NCBI GenBank assembly: GCA_944325685.1
Contig: CALVBC010000026.1
Coordinates: forward strand, 1-64,000
Length of the DNA stretch: 64,000 bases
Reading direction: 5' to 3'
Origin: an uncultured Erysipelotrichaceae bacterium
GTDB lineage: Bacteria; Bacillota_I; Bacilli_A; Erysipelotrichales; Erysipelotrichaceae
Below the pieces are notes generated by a model that saw only the letters and a program-made list of their open reading frames with translations, had not been told where the DNA came from and did no database searches. The first letter of the stretch is position 1; every line of letters begins with the position of its first letter. This document shows, in pieces, positions 7,509 to 16,093 of the stretch. A program made the translations under genes and the position numbers.

Positions 7509-9043
7509 ACTTTAGCCTCCTCATCAAATTTACTTAGGCCACCAGACATCATGAGACCGATATCGTTCTCACTGATGCCCTTATTCATCACAAGACCTGT
7601 CAATTCGCCATTGTGGATGACGGCGATGCGGTCAGATAGATTCATGATCTCATCTAGTTCAAGACTGATAAGCAAGACGGCAGCGCCTTTATCACGCTGT
7701 TCGACGATCTTCTTGCGGACAAGCTCGATAGCACCGACATCAAGACCACGTGTCGGTTGAACGACGATCATGATCTTGCTGTTGCGGTCGAATTCTCTAG
7801 CGATAATCGCTTTTTGTTGGTTACCACCAGACATCGAACGAGTGATCGTCTCTTTACCTTCACCGCTTCTGACGTCGTATTCTTGTGATAAACGCTCAGC
7901 ATATTCATCAACAGCCTTCATTTGGATGACACCATTTTTTGCAAATGGTTCATCAGTATAAGAATGCACAATGTAATTTTCTTTGAGTTTGAAATCGAGG
8001 ATCAAGCCGTGTTTATGACGATCTTCTGGCACATGGCACATATCATGCCTGTAGTGTGACATGATACTCTCATGGGTGACATCATCGCCCATGAATTTGA
8101 CTGTTCCGCTTTCGATCTTCGTCATACCCGTAAGGGCATAGGCTAGTTCCGTTTGACCATTGCCATCGATACCGGCTAAACCGACGATCTCACCTTGTCT
8201 GACCTTTAAGCTGAAATCTTTGACTGCTAATACACCTTTAGCACCCTTGACATTTAGATGTTCGATATCGAGATATACATCACCAGGTGTAGCATCTTGA
8301 CGATCGACCATGAAGCTTACAAAATGACCGACCATCATCTCTGCCATCTTTTCTTCCGAAGTCGTCTCGACATCGATCGTACCGACTGATTTACCCTTTC
8401 TTAAAACAGTACATTTTTGTGCTACTGCTTTGATCTCTTTGAGCTTATGGGTGATAAGTAAGATCGTTTTTCCCTCTTTGATGAGGTTACGGATGATATC
8501 CATAAGTTCAGCGATCTCTTGTGGAGTAAGGACAGCTGTCGGCTCATCAAAGATTAGGATATTCGCATCGCGATATAACATCTTTAAGATCTCGACACGC
8601 TGTTGCATACCGACGGTGATATCGGATATCTTTGCATCTGGATCGACTTGTAAGCCATATCGTTCTGATAGTTCTACGACTTTAGCCCTTGCCGCTTTCA
8701 TATCGACTGTCCCTAATTTGGTCCTTGGTTCTTTACCTAAAATGATGTTTTCCGTGACCGTAAAGCACTCAACTAATTTAAAGTGTTGATGGACCATACC
8801 GATACCAAGATCATTAGCAACGTTTGGATCGGTGATATGTACTTCATTACCATTGACTTTGATCGTCCCAGAAGTCGGTTGGTATAGACCAAACAAAATA
8901 GACATCAAAGTCGACTTACCAGCACCATTTTCACCTAACAATGCATGTACGGTATTTTCCTCTACCTGTAATGTGATATCATCATTAGCTCTGATGCCAG
9001 GAAAGTCTTTTGTAATATGGAGCATTTCTATAGCATACGCCAC
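7505..9043 (-). CDS. nupO: Nucleoside ABC transporter ATP-binding protein (NupO-like, duplicated ABC)
   Basis: 512 residues with two tandem ABC domains, as in sugar/nucleoside-type importers. The first has Walker A GENGAGKST near residue 37, a VGMQQRVEIL signature and ILIFDEPTAVL Walker B. The second has the typically modified Walker A GIDGNGQTE near 290, SMSGGNQQKAI and a degenerate Walker B (IMIVVQPTRGLD). The start is GTG 9043, supported by SD GGGAGGG seven bases upstream. The gene follows a terminator after bmpA and has its own promoter/operator (9071-9103), so transporter and binding protein can be expressed at different levels. Confidence 0.92.
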   Translation of the reverse strand: MAYAIEMLHITKDFPGIRANDDITLQVEENTVHALLGENGAGKSTLMSILFGLYQPTSGTIKVNGNEVHITDPNVANDLGIGMVHQHFKLVECFTVTENIILGKEPRTKLGTVDMKAARAKVVELSERYGLQVDPDAKISDITVGMQQRVEILKMLYRDANILIFDEPTAVLTPQEIAELMDIIRNLIKEGKTILLITHKLKEIKAVAQKCTVLRKGKSVGTIDVETTSEEKMAEMMVGHFVSFMVDRQDATPGDVYLDIEHLNVKGAKGVLAVKDFSLKVRQGEIVGLAGIDGNGQTELAYALTGMTKIESGTVKFMGDDVTHESIMSHYRHDMCHVPEDRHKHGLILDFKLKENYIVHSYTDEPFAKNGVIQMKAVDEYAERLSQEYDVRSGEGKETITRSMSGGNQQKAIIAREFDRNSKIMIVVQPTRGLDVGAIELVRKKIVEQRDKGAAVLLISLELDEIMNLSDRIAVIHNGELTGLVMNKGISENDIGLMMSGGLSKFDEEAKV

Positions 9044-9070
9044 ATGTAAGCCCTCCCTTTCTTTTTTATC

Positions 9071-9103
9071 ATTGTAACATTGTCATCCTTAAATTGACAA
9101 TGT
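9071..9103 (-). promoter_or_regulatory. nupO promoter overlapped by a 9-N9-9 inverted-repeat operator
   Basis: Minus strand: TTGTCA (9100-9095), 18-nt spacer, TACAAT (9076-9071). A perfect inverted repeat ACATTGTCA-N9-TGACAATGT (9103-9077) covers the -35 and the entire spacer. This geometry is expected for a dimeric repressor binding site. I do not recognise the repressor, and it is not CIRCE. Confidence 0.6.
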
Positions 9104-9124
9104 ATATTGTTGTGTAAAGGCAAT

Positions 9125-9158
9125 AAAAAAACACAACCTCTGAGAGATCGTGTTTTTT
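9125..9158 (-). terminator. Terminator/attenuator between bmpA and nupO
   Basis: Minus-strand hairpin AAAACAC...GTGTTTT with an 11-13-nt interior, followed by TTTATTG, directly after the bmpA stop. It should cut most transcripts after the binding-protein gene, a usual arrangement for abundant solute-binding lipoproteins. Confidence 0.75.
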
Positions 9159-9169
9159 AGAAGCTATAA

Positions 9170-10282
9170 TTAACCGATGATTAGTGGGTTAGTTTCGCTT
9201 GTTTGTGGTTCTGTAGAAACTGTAACTTCACCAGAGATGATAGCTTCTCTTGCTTCTTCGATAGCAGCTAGATCTGATTCTGTTAAGTTTGGATTTTCTG
9301 CAGGGATACCAACACCTTCGTCAGCTAATGTGTAATCGATATTACCACCTTGGAAGTTACCTTCAGCAACTTGCTTAGATGCATTGTATGTAGCTGTATC
9401 AACACGTTTTAACATTGATGTTAAGACACATGATTGGCTACCATCACCGTATGTACCTAATGAGTATTGGTCTGTATCAACACCGATTACCCATACATCT
9501 TCACCGTTTGTACGTCTTTCAGCAGCTTCTTGGATGATACCATTACCTGTACCACCAGCACATGCGAAGATGACTGTAGCGCCAGCGTTGTATTGTTTTT
9601 GAGCTAATGTCTTACCTAGAGCTGAGTCTGTGTAGCTGTTTGCGTTATCGTATGAGATAGTGCATTCTGGGCAAACTGACCAGACACCTTCTTGATAACC
9701 AGCCCAGAACATATTCATAGAAGCTGATTCACCACCGATGACCATACCAACATGGTTAGAACCATTTTCGATCGCCTTAGTACCAGCAGCAACACCTACT
9801 AAGTATGAACCTTCGTTGACCATGAAGTTAGCAGTTTGAACGTTTGGTAGATCAATTGGAGCAACGTCGATAGCTACGAAGTTGACATCTGGATATGCAG
9901 CAGCGACTTCTTCAACAGCTGATTGGAATAAGTAACCAGCAGCAGCGACAAGGTTAGCACCTTGTTCACCGAAAGCAGATAGGTTTGGAACATAGTCAGC
10001 TTCATTGCCTGATTGTAAGTATGTGAAGTTACCACCATCTTCGAAAGCACCTTCAACTAGACCAGCTTCTGAAGCGAATTTTCTGATACCTTCATATGAA
10101 GTTTGGTTGAATGACTTATCATCGATACCACCTGTATCAGTTACAAAGCCGATCTTGACTGATGATGTTTCACCAGTTGTAGCTGTTGAACCAGTAGGAG
10201 CTGGTTCATCAGTGCTGCTTGTACAAGCTACTAAGCTTAGAGCTAATACAGCAACTAATGCCATTTTGAATAATTTCTTCAT
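9170..10282 (-). CDS. bmpA: BmpA/Med-family nucleoside-binding lipoprotein
   Basis: 370 residues. The N-terminus MKKLFKMALVAVLALSLVAC is a lipoprotein signal peptide with lipobox LVAC, Cys 20 being the predicted lipidated residue. The mature part has the BMP-family pattern: KIGFVTDTGGIDDKSFNQ, FVAIDV, VGMVIGGES, and VIGVDTDQYSLGTYGDGSQ. Members bind purine nucleosides for NupOPQ-type importers. ATG 10282 is chosen because SD GAGGAG sits six bases upstream; the more upstream in-frame start lacks this. It is transcribed from a strong promoter (10344-10316) and followed by a terminator. Confidence 0.93.
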   Translation of the reverse strand: MKKLFKMALVAVLALSLVACTSSTDEPAPTGSTATTGETSSVKIGFVTDTGGIDDKSFNQTSYEGIRKFASEAGLVEGAFEDGGNFTYLQSGNEADYVPNLSAFGEQGANLVAAAGYLFQSAVEEVAAAYPDVNFVAIDVAPIDLPNVQTANFMVNEGSYLVGVAAGTKAIENGSNHVGMVIGGESASMNMFWAGYQEGVWSVCPECTISYDNANSYTDSALGKTLAQKQYNAGATVIFACAGGTGNGIIQEAAERRTNGEDVWVIGVDTDQYSLGTYGDGSQSCVLTSMLKRVDTATYNASKQVAEGNFQGGNIDYTLADEGVGIPAENPNLTESDLAAIEEAREAIISGEVTVSTEPQTSETNPLIIG

Positions 10283-10303
10283 TTTTTCTCCTCTCGTAAG
10301 CAA

Positions 10304-10344
10304 ACTTACATCATAATTATAGGAAAATTACCCTTCTTTAACAA
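10304..10344 (-). promoter_or_regulatory. bmpA promoter and 5'-terminal stem-loop
   Basis: Minus strand TTGTTA (10344-10339), 17-nt spacer, TATAAT (10321-10316). The predicted transcript begins near 10309, where GTAAG-TTTG-CTTAC (about 10309-10296) can fold just ahead of SD GAGGAG. A hairpin at the very 5' end is a known stabiliser of some Gram-positive mRNAs. I see no purine-riboswitch core. Confidence 0.7.
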
Positions 10345-10409
10345 TGATTTAAGATAGATTTCATAATGAAATCAAATTGTAAGAGCTATAGTTATTTTCA
10401 AATATAAAC

Positions 10410-10433
10410 AAAAAAGATGAAAGAATTTTCATC
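10410..10433 (-). terminator. Rho-independent terminator of the ftsK transcript
   Basis: Minus strand GATGAAA-ATTC-TTTCATC followed by TTTTTTG. The stop codon TGA of ftsK (10434-10432) shares bases with the first arm. Confidence 0.8.
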
Positions 10434-12696
10434 ATTCATCTTCTTCTGCTTTTTCTGCTTCGTTTTTGATATATACTTCACGAGGTTTAGAACCTTGTGC
10501 TGGACCAATGATACCGTTGTCTTCTAATGACTCGATAAGTCCTGCCGCCCGATTGTAGCCGATGCCAAAACGCCTTTGTAATAAGCTTGTCGAAGCTTTT
10601 TGGACTTCAATGACATATGCTTTTACTTCTTCATATAACTCATCTCTTTCACCTTTTGTAGAGGCGACCATGCCCCCTTCTTTAGCGTTATTCAAAAAGG
10701 CGAAGTAAGTATCATCATATTCTGGTTTTGCCTGAGCTTTGACGTAATTTGTGATCGAGCGTACTTCTTGGTCAGTCACAAAGACACCTTGTAGACGGAT
10801 CGGTGATGGTTCTCCTTGTGGGAAGTAGAGCATATCACCATTGCCTAATAGCCTTTCAGCGCCCGTCTGATCTAAGATCGTCCTTGAATCGATACTGCTA
10901 GCAACCGAGAAGCTGATCCGCGATGGGATATTCGATTTGATGATGCCGGTGATGACATCGGTCGAAGGTCTTTGGGTAGCGACGATCAAGTGGATGCCAC
11001 AAGCTCTTGCCAGTTGGGTGATCCTTTGGATCGAAGCTTCAACTTCCTTACCAGCTATCATCATTAAGTCAGCTAGCTCATCGATGATGACGACGATATA
11101 CGGAAGATGGACCATTGTCTTTTCAGGATCTTTATTCTGACTGTTGAAGTCATCGACCATCTGGTTGTAGCTTTTGATATTCTTAGCACCGAATTCCGCA
11201 AAGATATCATATCTTTCTTCCATCATCACGACGACCTTCTTGAGCATATTATTAGCCATCGTCGCATCGGTTATGACTGGCCATAATAGATGTGGGACAT
11301 CGTGATATGGGGTAAACTCGACTTTCTTTGGATCGACTAAGACCATCTTAACTTCACTAGGATCGGTCCGATAAAGAAGTGAAGTGATGATCGCGTTGAT
11401 ACAGACTGATTTACCACTACCAGTAGCACCAGCGATCAAAAGATGTGGCATTTTATCGATCTCGCAGGTCACAAGTCGACCCATCAGATCTTTGCCAAGA
11501 TAAAAGGTCAAGATGCTTTCCTTATCATTTTTGTCCATCTTGATGAGCTCTTTCATCCTTACAGGGATAACTTCAGCATTAGGGATCTCAACACCGACTG
11601 CACTTCGTCCTGGGATCGGCGCTTCGATCCTGATATCGCGCGCTGCTAGTTCCATCTTGATATTGTCTTGGATATTCAAGATCTTCGATACCTTGACACT
11701 GCTGTCCGGCTTGAGTTCGAATTTAGTGACACTAGGCCCGATATGTGTAGCGATGAGCGTTGCATCGATATCGAAGTTCTTCAAGATCTTGATGAGCGTC
11801 GCCCCTTTTATCTCAGCGCTTGAGCGATTGATACTGCTCGCCTTTGTATTGGCAACATCTTCAAAGACACTGATCGATGGTCTTTTATAGCCTTTAAAAT
11901 TAGTGCTCTTTTTTAAGATGCGCGTCTCTTCGACTGTTTGGCGAGGATCTTCTTCCTTTTCATTGATCACTTCGTTTTTGAATGGTCTTTCATCGATATC
12001 GATAAAAGCGTGATTATTGACCGGTCGATCGATCTCTTCTTTCTTTTGTTCGGTCTTGATGACATCAAGGTAGGTATCCTTTTTGACCTTGGTCATCTCT
12101 TTTTCCAGTTTCTTTTCCTGGTGTTTGATCTTTAGATCGCCACTAGTATCTTTGACTTTGATAAATAGGCGCTCATAGTACTTTAAAGGTACGATCAAGA
12201 TCGCATCGATGATCGCTAGCGCAACGATCAAAACGATCGTTCCGATCTTGCCAAATAAAGCCGAGATCCCAGCATATAGAAACATGCCGATAAGACCACC
12301 ACCATATGATAGACCATTATCCGATAATAGTTTTGGATCGATACTGAAATAAGCGTCGAAAACACCTGTACCGGTGCTATCACCCGCTTTAGTGAGCGCA
12401 AAAGCCAAGATCACCGTGATATTCAATAAAATGATCCCGATCACTACTTTAGCTGATAATTTGAACTTCTTTTCTAAAAAGACAAAGTAAGCGCACAAAA
12501 AGATGATCGATAAAACGGTCAAAAGATACAGTTCACCTAATATATAACGCAAGAAATTGTTAAAGATGATCCCGATCGTCCCTAAGCGAAACACCGCCAC
12601 TAGTAAGATCGTCACGATGACGATACTGACGATGATCTTGATGATCAGATCATCATTTGTCACTTTAGTCTTCTGTTCTCTTTTTTTCGTCGCCAT
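10432..12696 (-). CDS. ftsK: DNA translocase FtsK/SpoIIIE
   Basis: 754 residues in the standard order. An N-terminal membrane region has about four to five helices (residues 17-170), followed by a charged linker to about 290. The RecA-like motor carries Walker A GATGSGKS at about 413-420 and VVIIDELADLM Walker B. A C-terminal winged-helix gamma domain (SLLQRRFGIGYNRAA) would read KOPS/SRS polarity sequences. It pumps chromosome DNA through the septum and activates dif recombination. It begins two bases after the J-type RNase stop, in one transcript with miaB and that RNase. Confidence 0.95.
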   Translation of the reverse strand: MATKKREQKTKVTNDDLIIKIIVSIVIVTILLVAVFRLGTIGIIFNNFLRYILGELYLLTVLSIIFLCAYFVFLEKKFKLSAKVVIGIILLNITVILAFALTKAGDSTGTGVFDAYFSIDPKLLSDNGLSYGGGLIGMFLYAGISALFGKIGTIVLIVALAIIDAILIVPLKYYERLFIKVKDTSGDLKIKHQEKKLEKEMTKVKKDTYLDVIKTEQKKEEIDRPVNNHAFIDIDERPFKNEVINEKEEDPRQTVEETRILKKSTNFKGYKRPSISVFEDVANTKASSINRSSAEIKGATLIKILKNFDIDATLIATHIGPSVTKFELKPDSSVKVSKILNIQDNIKMELAARDIRIEAPIPGRSAVGVEIPNAEVIPVRMKELIKMDKNDKESILTFYLGKDLMGRLVTCEIDKMPHLLIAGATGSGKSVCINAIITSLLYRTDPSEVKMVLVDPKKVEFTPYHDVPHLLWPVITDATMANNMLKKVVVMMEERYDIFAEFGAKNIKSYNQMVDDFNSQNKDPEKTMVHLPYIVVIIDELADLMMIAGKEVEASIQRITQLARACGIHLIVATQRPSTDVITGIIKSNIPSRISFSVASSIDSRTILDQTGAERLLGNGDMLYFPQGEPSPIRLQGVFVTDQEVRSITNYVKAQAKPEYDDTYFAFLNNAKEGGMVASTKGERDELYEEVKAYVIEVQKASTSLLQRRFGIGYNRAAGLIESLEDNGIIGPAQGSKPREVYIKNEAEKAEEDE

Positions 12697-12698
12697 AA

Positions 12699-14363
12699 TT
12701 AATCTTTAAAGTTGATCTCGACGATAGCTGGTAAGATCATCGGTTTTTTACCAGTCTCCTTTAAAACATAACGCGATATCCGCTCTTTAGCTTCCATCCG
12801 TGTTTGCATATTGTCATAAGTACCATTTTGCACCGCTTCACTTATCGTATTCATCAAGATATTGCCGACTTGATTGACGATGTAGTCAGCATCTTTCAAG
12901 TAGATGACTCCTCTTGATTGCACATCAGGACCACCTAAGATCTCTTTAGTCTTAAAATTCAAGAAGACACCAGCTACGATCGCTCCTTCTGTCGACAAAG
13001 TCTCACGGTCTCTTAAGACCATGCCTTGCACATCGAGTTTGTCATTACCATCGATCATCGTATCGTTTAGTTCGATAAAATCACGTGTCGATACTAATCG
13101 GCCATCTTCAAATGTCGCAAACTGACCATTATCTAAGACGATGATCTTATCAGGGCGATAGCCCATCGATGTCGCGATATCGGCATTGGCAATGAGCCTT
13201 GAATAGTCACCTTTGACCGGTACATAGTACTTTGGCCTCAGCATAAATAGCATCATCTTCAGATCTTCGATCGACGCATGCATCGATAAGACTTCTTTCG
13301 CATTGATCTTGATCACATTTACGACCTCTTTATAAAGGTCATTTTCCATATTGCTGGCTTCTTTTTCAGTACCTGGTACAACAGGAGAAGCGATGATCAC
13401 CGTATCAGTGCTTTTTAATTCGATATATGGATCATCATCGATAGCGATCTTGTTCATGAGCTTGAATACTTCATTACCACTACCGGAAATGACACAGACG
13501 ATATCATCATCTTCGTTATTGAAATCCTCACGTCTGACGATGAGGTTTTTAGGGACTTTGTAGTAGCCTAATTCCTCGACATATTGTAAGATGCGATATT
13601 GGTCACTCTCATAAAACATCACCCTTCGACCATACTTGATCGCAAGATCTAATACTTCGATGATCCTGAAGAGATTCTGTTTGTATAGGGTTATCAAGAT
13701 ACGGTCTTTACAGGTCTCAAAGATCGGCTCGATCTTATCGGTGATGCGGTGTCTTGGTGATGTATAGCCAACACGATTAGCACCACCTGATTCCGATAAT
13801 AAACACAAGACACCCTTTTGGCCCATCTCAAAGAAGGAGTTGATATCCATCGTGAAAGCAGGGTTTTGGAAGTCATAGTCGACGATGAATTCACCCGTAA
13901 AGACGATCTGACCATATTCAGTCTCAAAAGAAAGACCGATCGCATCAGCTATCGACTGCATCACTGGGAAGGCATGGATGATCTGATCATTGATCTTGAT
14001 GATGTCTTTGCGCTTGATGATGTTGATCTGTTTTTTGATCTTCTGTTCTTTGAAACGATCTTGTAAGATCTTAGATGTCAAAGGTGTCGCATATACAGGG
14101 ACATCGACCTCTTTGAGGAAGTGTGCTAAAGCCATCATGACATCATCATGACCATGGGTGATAAAGACCGCTTTGACGCGTTCTTTATTTTCGACAAGAT
14201 AGGTAAAATCAGGGATGATATATTCGATACCTAATTGTTCATTTTCATTTGGATATTTGAGTCCAGCATCGACGATATAGATATTGTCATCTATTTCGAC
14301 GACAAACATGTTTTTGCCGTCCTCATCTAGACCACCAAGGGCCATTAAACGGATCTTTTGCAT
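12699..14363 (-). CDS. rnjB: RNase J paralogue with degenerate active site (RNase J2-like)
   Basis: 554 residues with the complete beta-lactamase/beta-CASP/C-terminal layout of RNase J, but metal ligands are altered. The HxHxDH motif reads HGHDDV (V75 replaces His). The second-site His of HSIPDS is Gln in MQSIADA (Q136), GDF is GEF (E158), and the final PVHGEY is PVKGDY. The beta-CASP serine-His loop keeps one His (SMHASIEDL). The window also contains an intact J1 (39370-41118). In Bacillus, J2 binds J1 and contributes little catalysis, so I infer a structural or regulatory partner. SD GGAGG precedes ATG 14363. Confidence 0.88.
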   Translation of the reverse strand: MQKIRLMALGGLDEDGKNMFVVEIDDNIYIVDAGLKYPNENEQLGIEYIIPDFTYLVENKERVKAVFITHGHDDVMMALAHFLKEVDVPVYATPLTSKILQDRFKEQKIKKQINIIKRKDIIKINDQIIHAFPVMQSIADAIGLSFETEYGQIVFTGEFIVDYDFQNPAFTMDINSFFEMGQKGVLCLLSESGGANRVGYTSPRHRITDKIEPIFETCKDRILITLYKQNLFRIIEVLDLAIKYGRRVMFYESDQYRILQYVEELGYYKVPKNLIVRREDFNNEDDDIVCVISGSGNEVFKLMNKIAIDDDPYIELKSTDTVIIASPVVPGTEKEASNMENDLYKEVVNVIKINAKEVLSMHASIEDLKMMLFMLRPKYYVPVKGDYSRLIANADIATSMGYRPDKIIVLDNGQFATFEDGRLVSTRDFIELNDTMIDGNDKLDVQGMVLRDRETLSTEGAIVAGVFLNFKTKEILGGPDVQSRGVIYLKDADYIVNQVGNILMNTISEAVQNGTYDNMQTRMEAKERISRYVLKETGKKPMILPAIVEINFKD

Positions 14364-14408
14364 TATTTGAGTAATTCCTCCATTAGCTTAATTATATATA
14401 AATATCCT

Positions 14409-15851
14409 TTAATCTTCAATGGCTTCACCATCAAGTGAGAAAGATTTAGCTTTTGTGATCTTGACTTTGATGATGTCACCTTCTTTGATATCGTGACCAG
14501 TAAAGTTGACGAGTTTGCCTTGGGGATTATATCCAGCAAAGACATCTTTATCCTTCTTCGATGGACCGTCGACCAAGACTTCTGTGGTCTGATCTTGGTA
14601 TTTTTGGTTATGCATATTGGCATATTCTGCGATCTTTGCGTTTAAGATCTGCAACCTTTCTTCCTTGACCTTCATATCGATATGATCTTCGATCTTAGCT
14701 GCCGGTGTTCCTTCTCTTTTGGAGTAGATAAAGGTATAAGCATTGTCATACTTACAATGATCGACCATCTTTAGTGTATCATCAAAGGCTTCATCAGATT
14801 CATTAGGGAAGCCGACGATGATGTCAGTGGTAAATGCACAATCATCGATCTTGTTTTTGAGCTTATCGAATAAGATACGGTATTCCTCGCTATTATAGCG
14901 CCTATTCATCTTAAACAAGATCTCATCATTACCTGACTGCAGTGGTAAATGGATCGATGGCATGATATTTTTATATCTAGCACAAACATCGATCGTCTCG
15001 TCATCGAAATTAGATGGATATGGTGTCATAAAGCGGATCCGATCAAGACCTGTCTCAGCGACTTCTCTCAAAAGATCAGAGAAACCATAATCGAGTCTAA
15101 GATCAAGACCATATGAATTGACATTCTGGCCAAGTAAAGTGATCTCTTTATAGCCTTCATCCTTTAAAGATCTGACTTCATCTAAGATATCTTCGATATG
15201 TCTGGATCGCTCTTTGCCTCGGGTATAAGGCACGATGCAATATGAACAGAATTTATCACAACCGTAGCTGATATTGACCCAAGCTTTATGGTGATTATCG
15301 CGTTTGACCGGTAGTGCTTCAACGATATCACCCTCTTTAGAGTAAACTTCAACTGTTTTCTCTTTATTCAATAAGGCATGATATAAGAGCTTTGGTAGGT
15401 TATAGATATTGTGGGTGCCAAAGATGAGATCGACTTGTGGATACTTGCTTAAGATATGAGTGACCATCTCTTCTTCTTGCGCCATACAACCGCTCATCGC
15501 GATGATCTTATCGGGATCATTGCGTTTTAACTTCTTGAGATTGCCAATCTCACCCAATACCTTTTCTTCCGCATTGCGTCTGATCGCACAGGTGTTTAAT
15601 AAGATGAGATCAGCCTTTTCGATATCATCGCTTTTAGTATAGCCAAGATCTTCTAAGATACCAGATATCGTCTCTGAATCATGAAAATTGGCTTGGCAGC
15701 CATACGTCCTGACAAAATAAGTCCGCCCATTACCGATGCCTTTGATCTTGTCGTCGATCACAAAGAGATCTCTTTCGATCGCTGAGATGTTTTTGGTTCG
15801 TTTACGGGCGCTTGTTTGTGATGGTAATATAAAATTCGTGTTATTCTTCAT
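14409..15851 (-). CDS. miaB: tRNA-2-methylthio-N6-dimethylallyladenosine synthase MiaB
   Basis: 480 residues with the MiaB triad of domains. The N-terminal UPF0004 domain holds three cluster cysteines (YGCQANFHDSE, NTCAIR, SGCMAQEE). The radical-SAM core has CxxxCxxC as YGCDKFCSYC, and a C-terminal TRAM domain ends in KITKAKSFSLDGEAI. It methylthiolates i6A37 of tRNAs reading UNN codons. ATG 15851 is preferred over an upstream in-frame start because CATAAT (15863-15858) ends 6 nt before it. No SD is present, so it is a leaderless candidate. The promoter sits right after the ferredoxin terminator, and that ferredoxin could plausibly supply electrons. Confidence 0.93.
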   Translation of the reverse strand: MKNNTNFILPSQTSARKRTKNISAIERDLFVIDDKIKGIGNGRTYFVRTYGCQANFHDSETISGILEDLGYTKSDDIEKADLILLNTCAIRRNAEEKVLGEIGNLKKLKRNDPDKIIAMSGCMAQEEEMVTHILSKYPQVDLIFGTHNIYNLPKLLYHALLNKEKTVEVYSKEGDIVEALPVKRDNHHKAWVNISYGCDKFCSYCIVPYTRGKERSRHIEDILDEVRSLKDEGYKEITLLGQNVNSYGLDLRLDYGFSDLLREVAETGLDRIRFMTPYPSNFDDETIDVCARYKNIMPSIHLPLQSGNDEILFKMNRRYNSEEYRILFDKLKNKIDDCAFTTDIIVGFPNESDEAFDDTLKMVDHCKYDNAYTFIYSKREGTPAAKIEDHIDMKVKEERLQILNAKIAEYANMHNQKYQDQTTEVLVDGPSKKDKDVFAGYNPQGKLVNFTGHDIKEGDIIKVKITKAKSFSLDGEAIED

Positions 15852-15857
15852 ATATTT

Positions 15858-15863
15858 ATTATG
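15858..15863 (-). promoter_or_regulatory. -10 element of miaB (leaderless arrangement)
   Basis: CATAAT on the minus strand, then six bases (AAATAT), then ATG 15851. There is no purine-rich SD. The -35 region falls in the U-tract and stem of the preceding terminator (nearest match TTCAAC at a short 15-nt spacing), so the -35 call is weak. Confidence 0.45.
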
Positions 15864-15867
15864 CCAG

Positions 15868-15894
15868 AAAAAAACCAAGTTGAACTTGGTTTTT
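15868..15894 (-). terminator. Rho-independent terminator of the ferredoxin gene
   Basis: Minus strand AAAACCAAG-TTCAA-CTTGGTTTT plus further T residues. The stem starts at the ferredoxin TAA stop codon (15895-15893). Confidence 0.8.
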
Positions 15895-16066
15895 ATTGAT
15901 TAATTGCGGAAACAGGACATGATGATACGCAAGCACCGCAATCGATGCATGTGTTTTCATCACACTCAGCCTTACCATCACCATTCAATGTGATAGCACC
16001 TGTAGGGCAAACTCCACAGCATGTTCCGCAACCAATGCAGACATCTTGATCTACCTTAACTGGCAT
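15893..16066 (-). CDS. 2[4Fe-4S] ferredoxin (57 aa)
   Basis: A 57-residue protein with two classic cluster motifs, CIGCGTCCGVCP (C10, C13, C16, C20) and CIDCGACVSSCP (C40, C43, C46, C50). This is the clostridial-type bacterial ferredoxin of normal length, a small low-potential electron carrier. Start ATG 16066 has a perfect SD AAGGAGG, with a TATAAT-like -10 further upstream in the ymdB-ferredoxin gap. It lies between the rny-ymdB pair and the radical-SAM enzyme MiaB; reducing the MiaB clusters is a reasonable guess but not shown by the sequence. Confidence 0.93.
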   Translation of the reverse strand: MPVKVDQDVCIGCGTCCGVCPTGAITLNGDGKAECDENTCIDCGACVSSCPVSAINQ

Positions 16067-16093
16067 TTCAAAAAACCTCCTTGAACAGAAACA

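Noticed and set aside
10304-10409. Purine riboswitch before bmpA
   Set aside because: The segment contains a consensus promoter and a five-base-pair hairpin only; the conserved purine-aptamer loops are absent.
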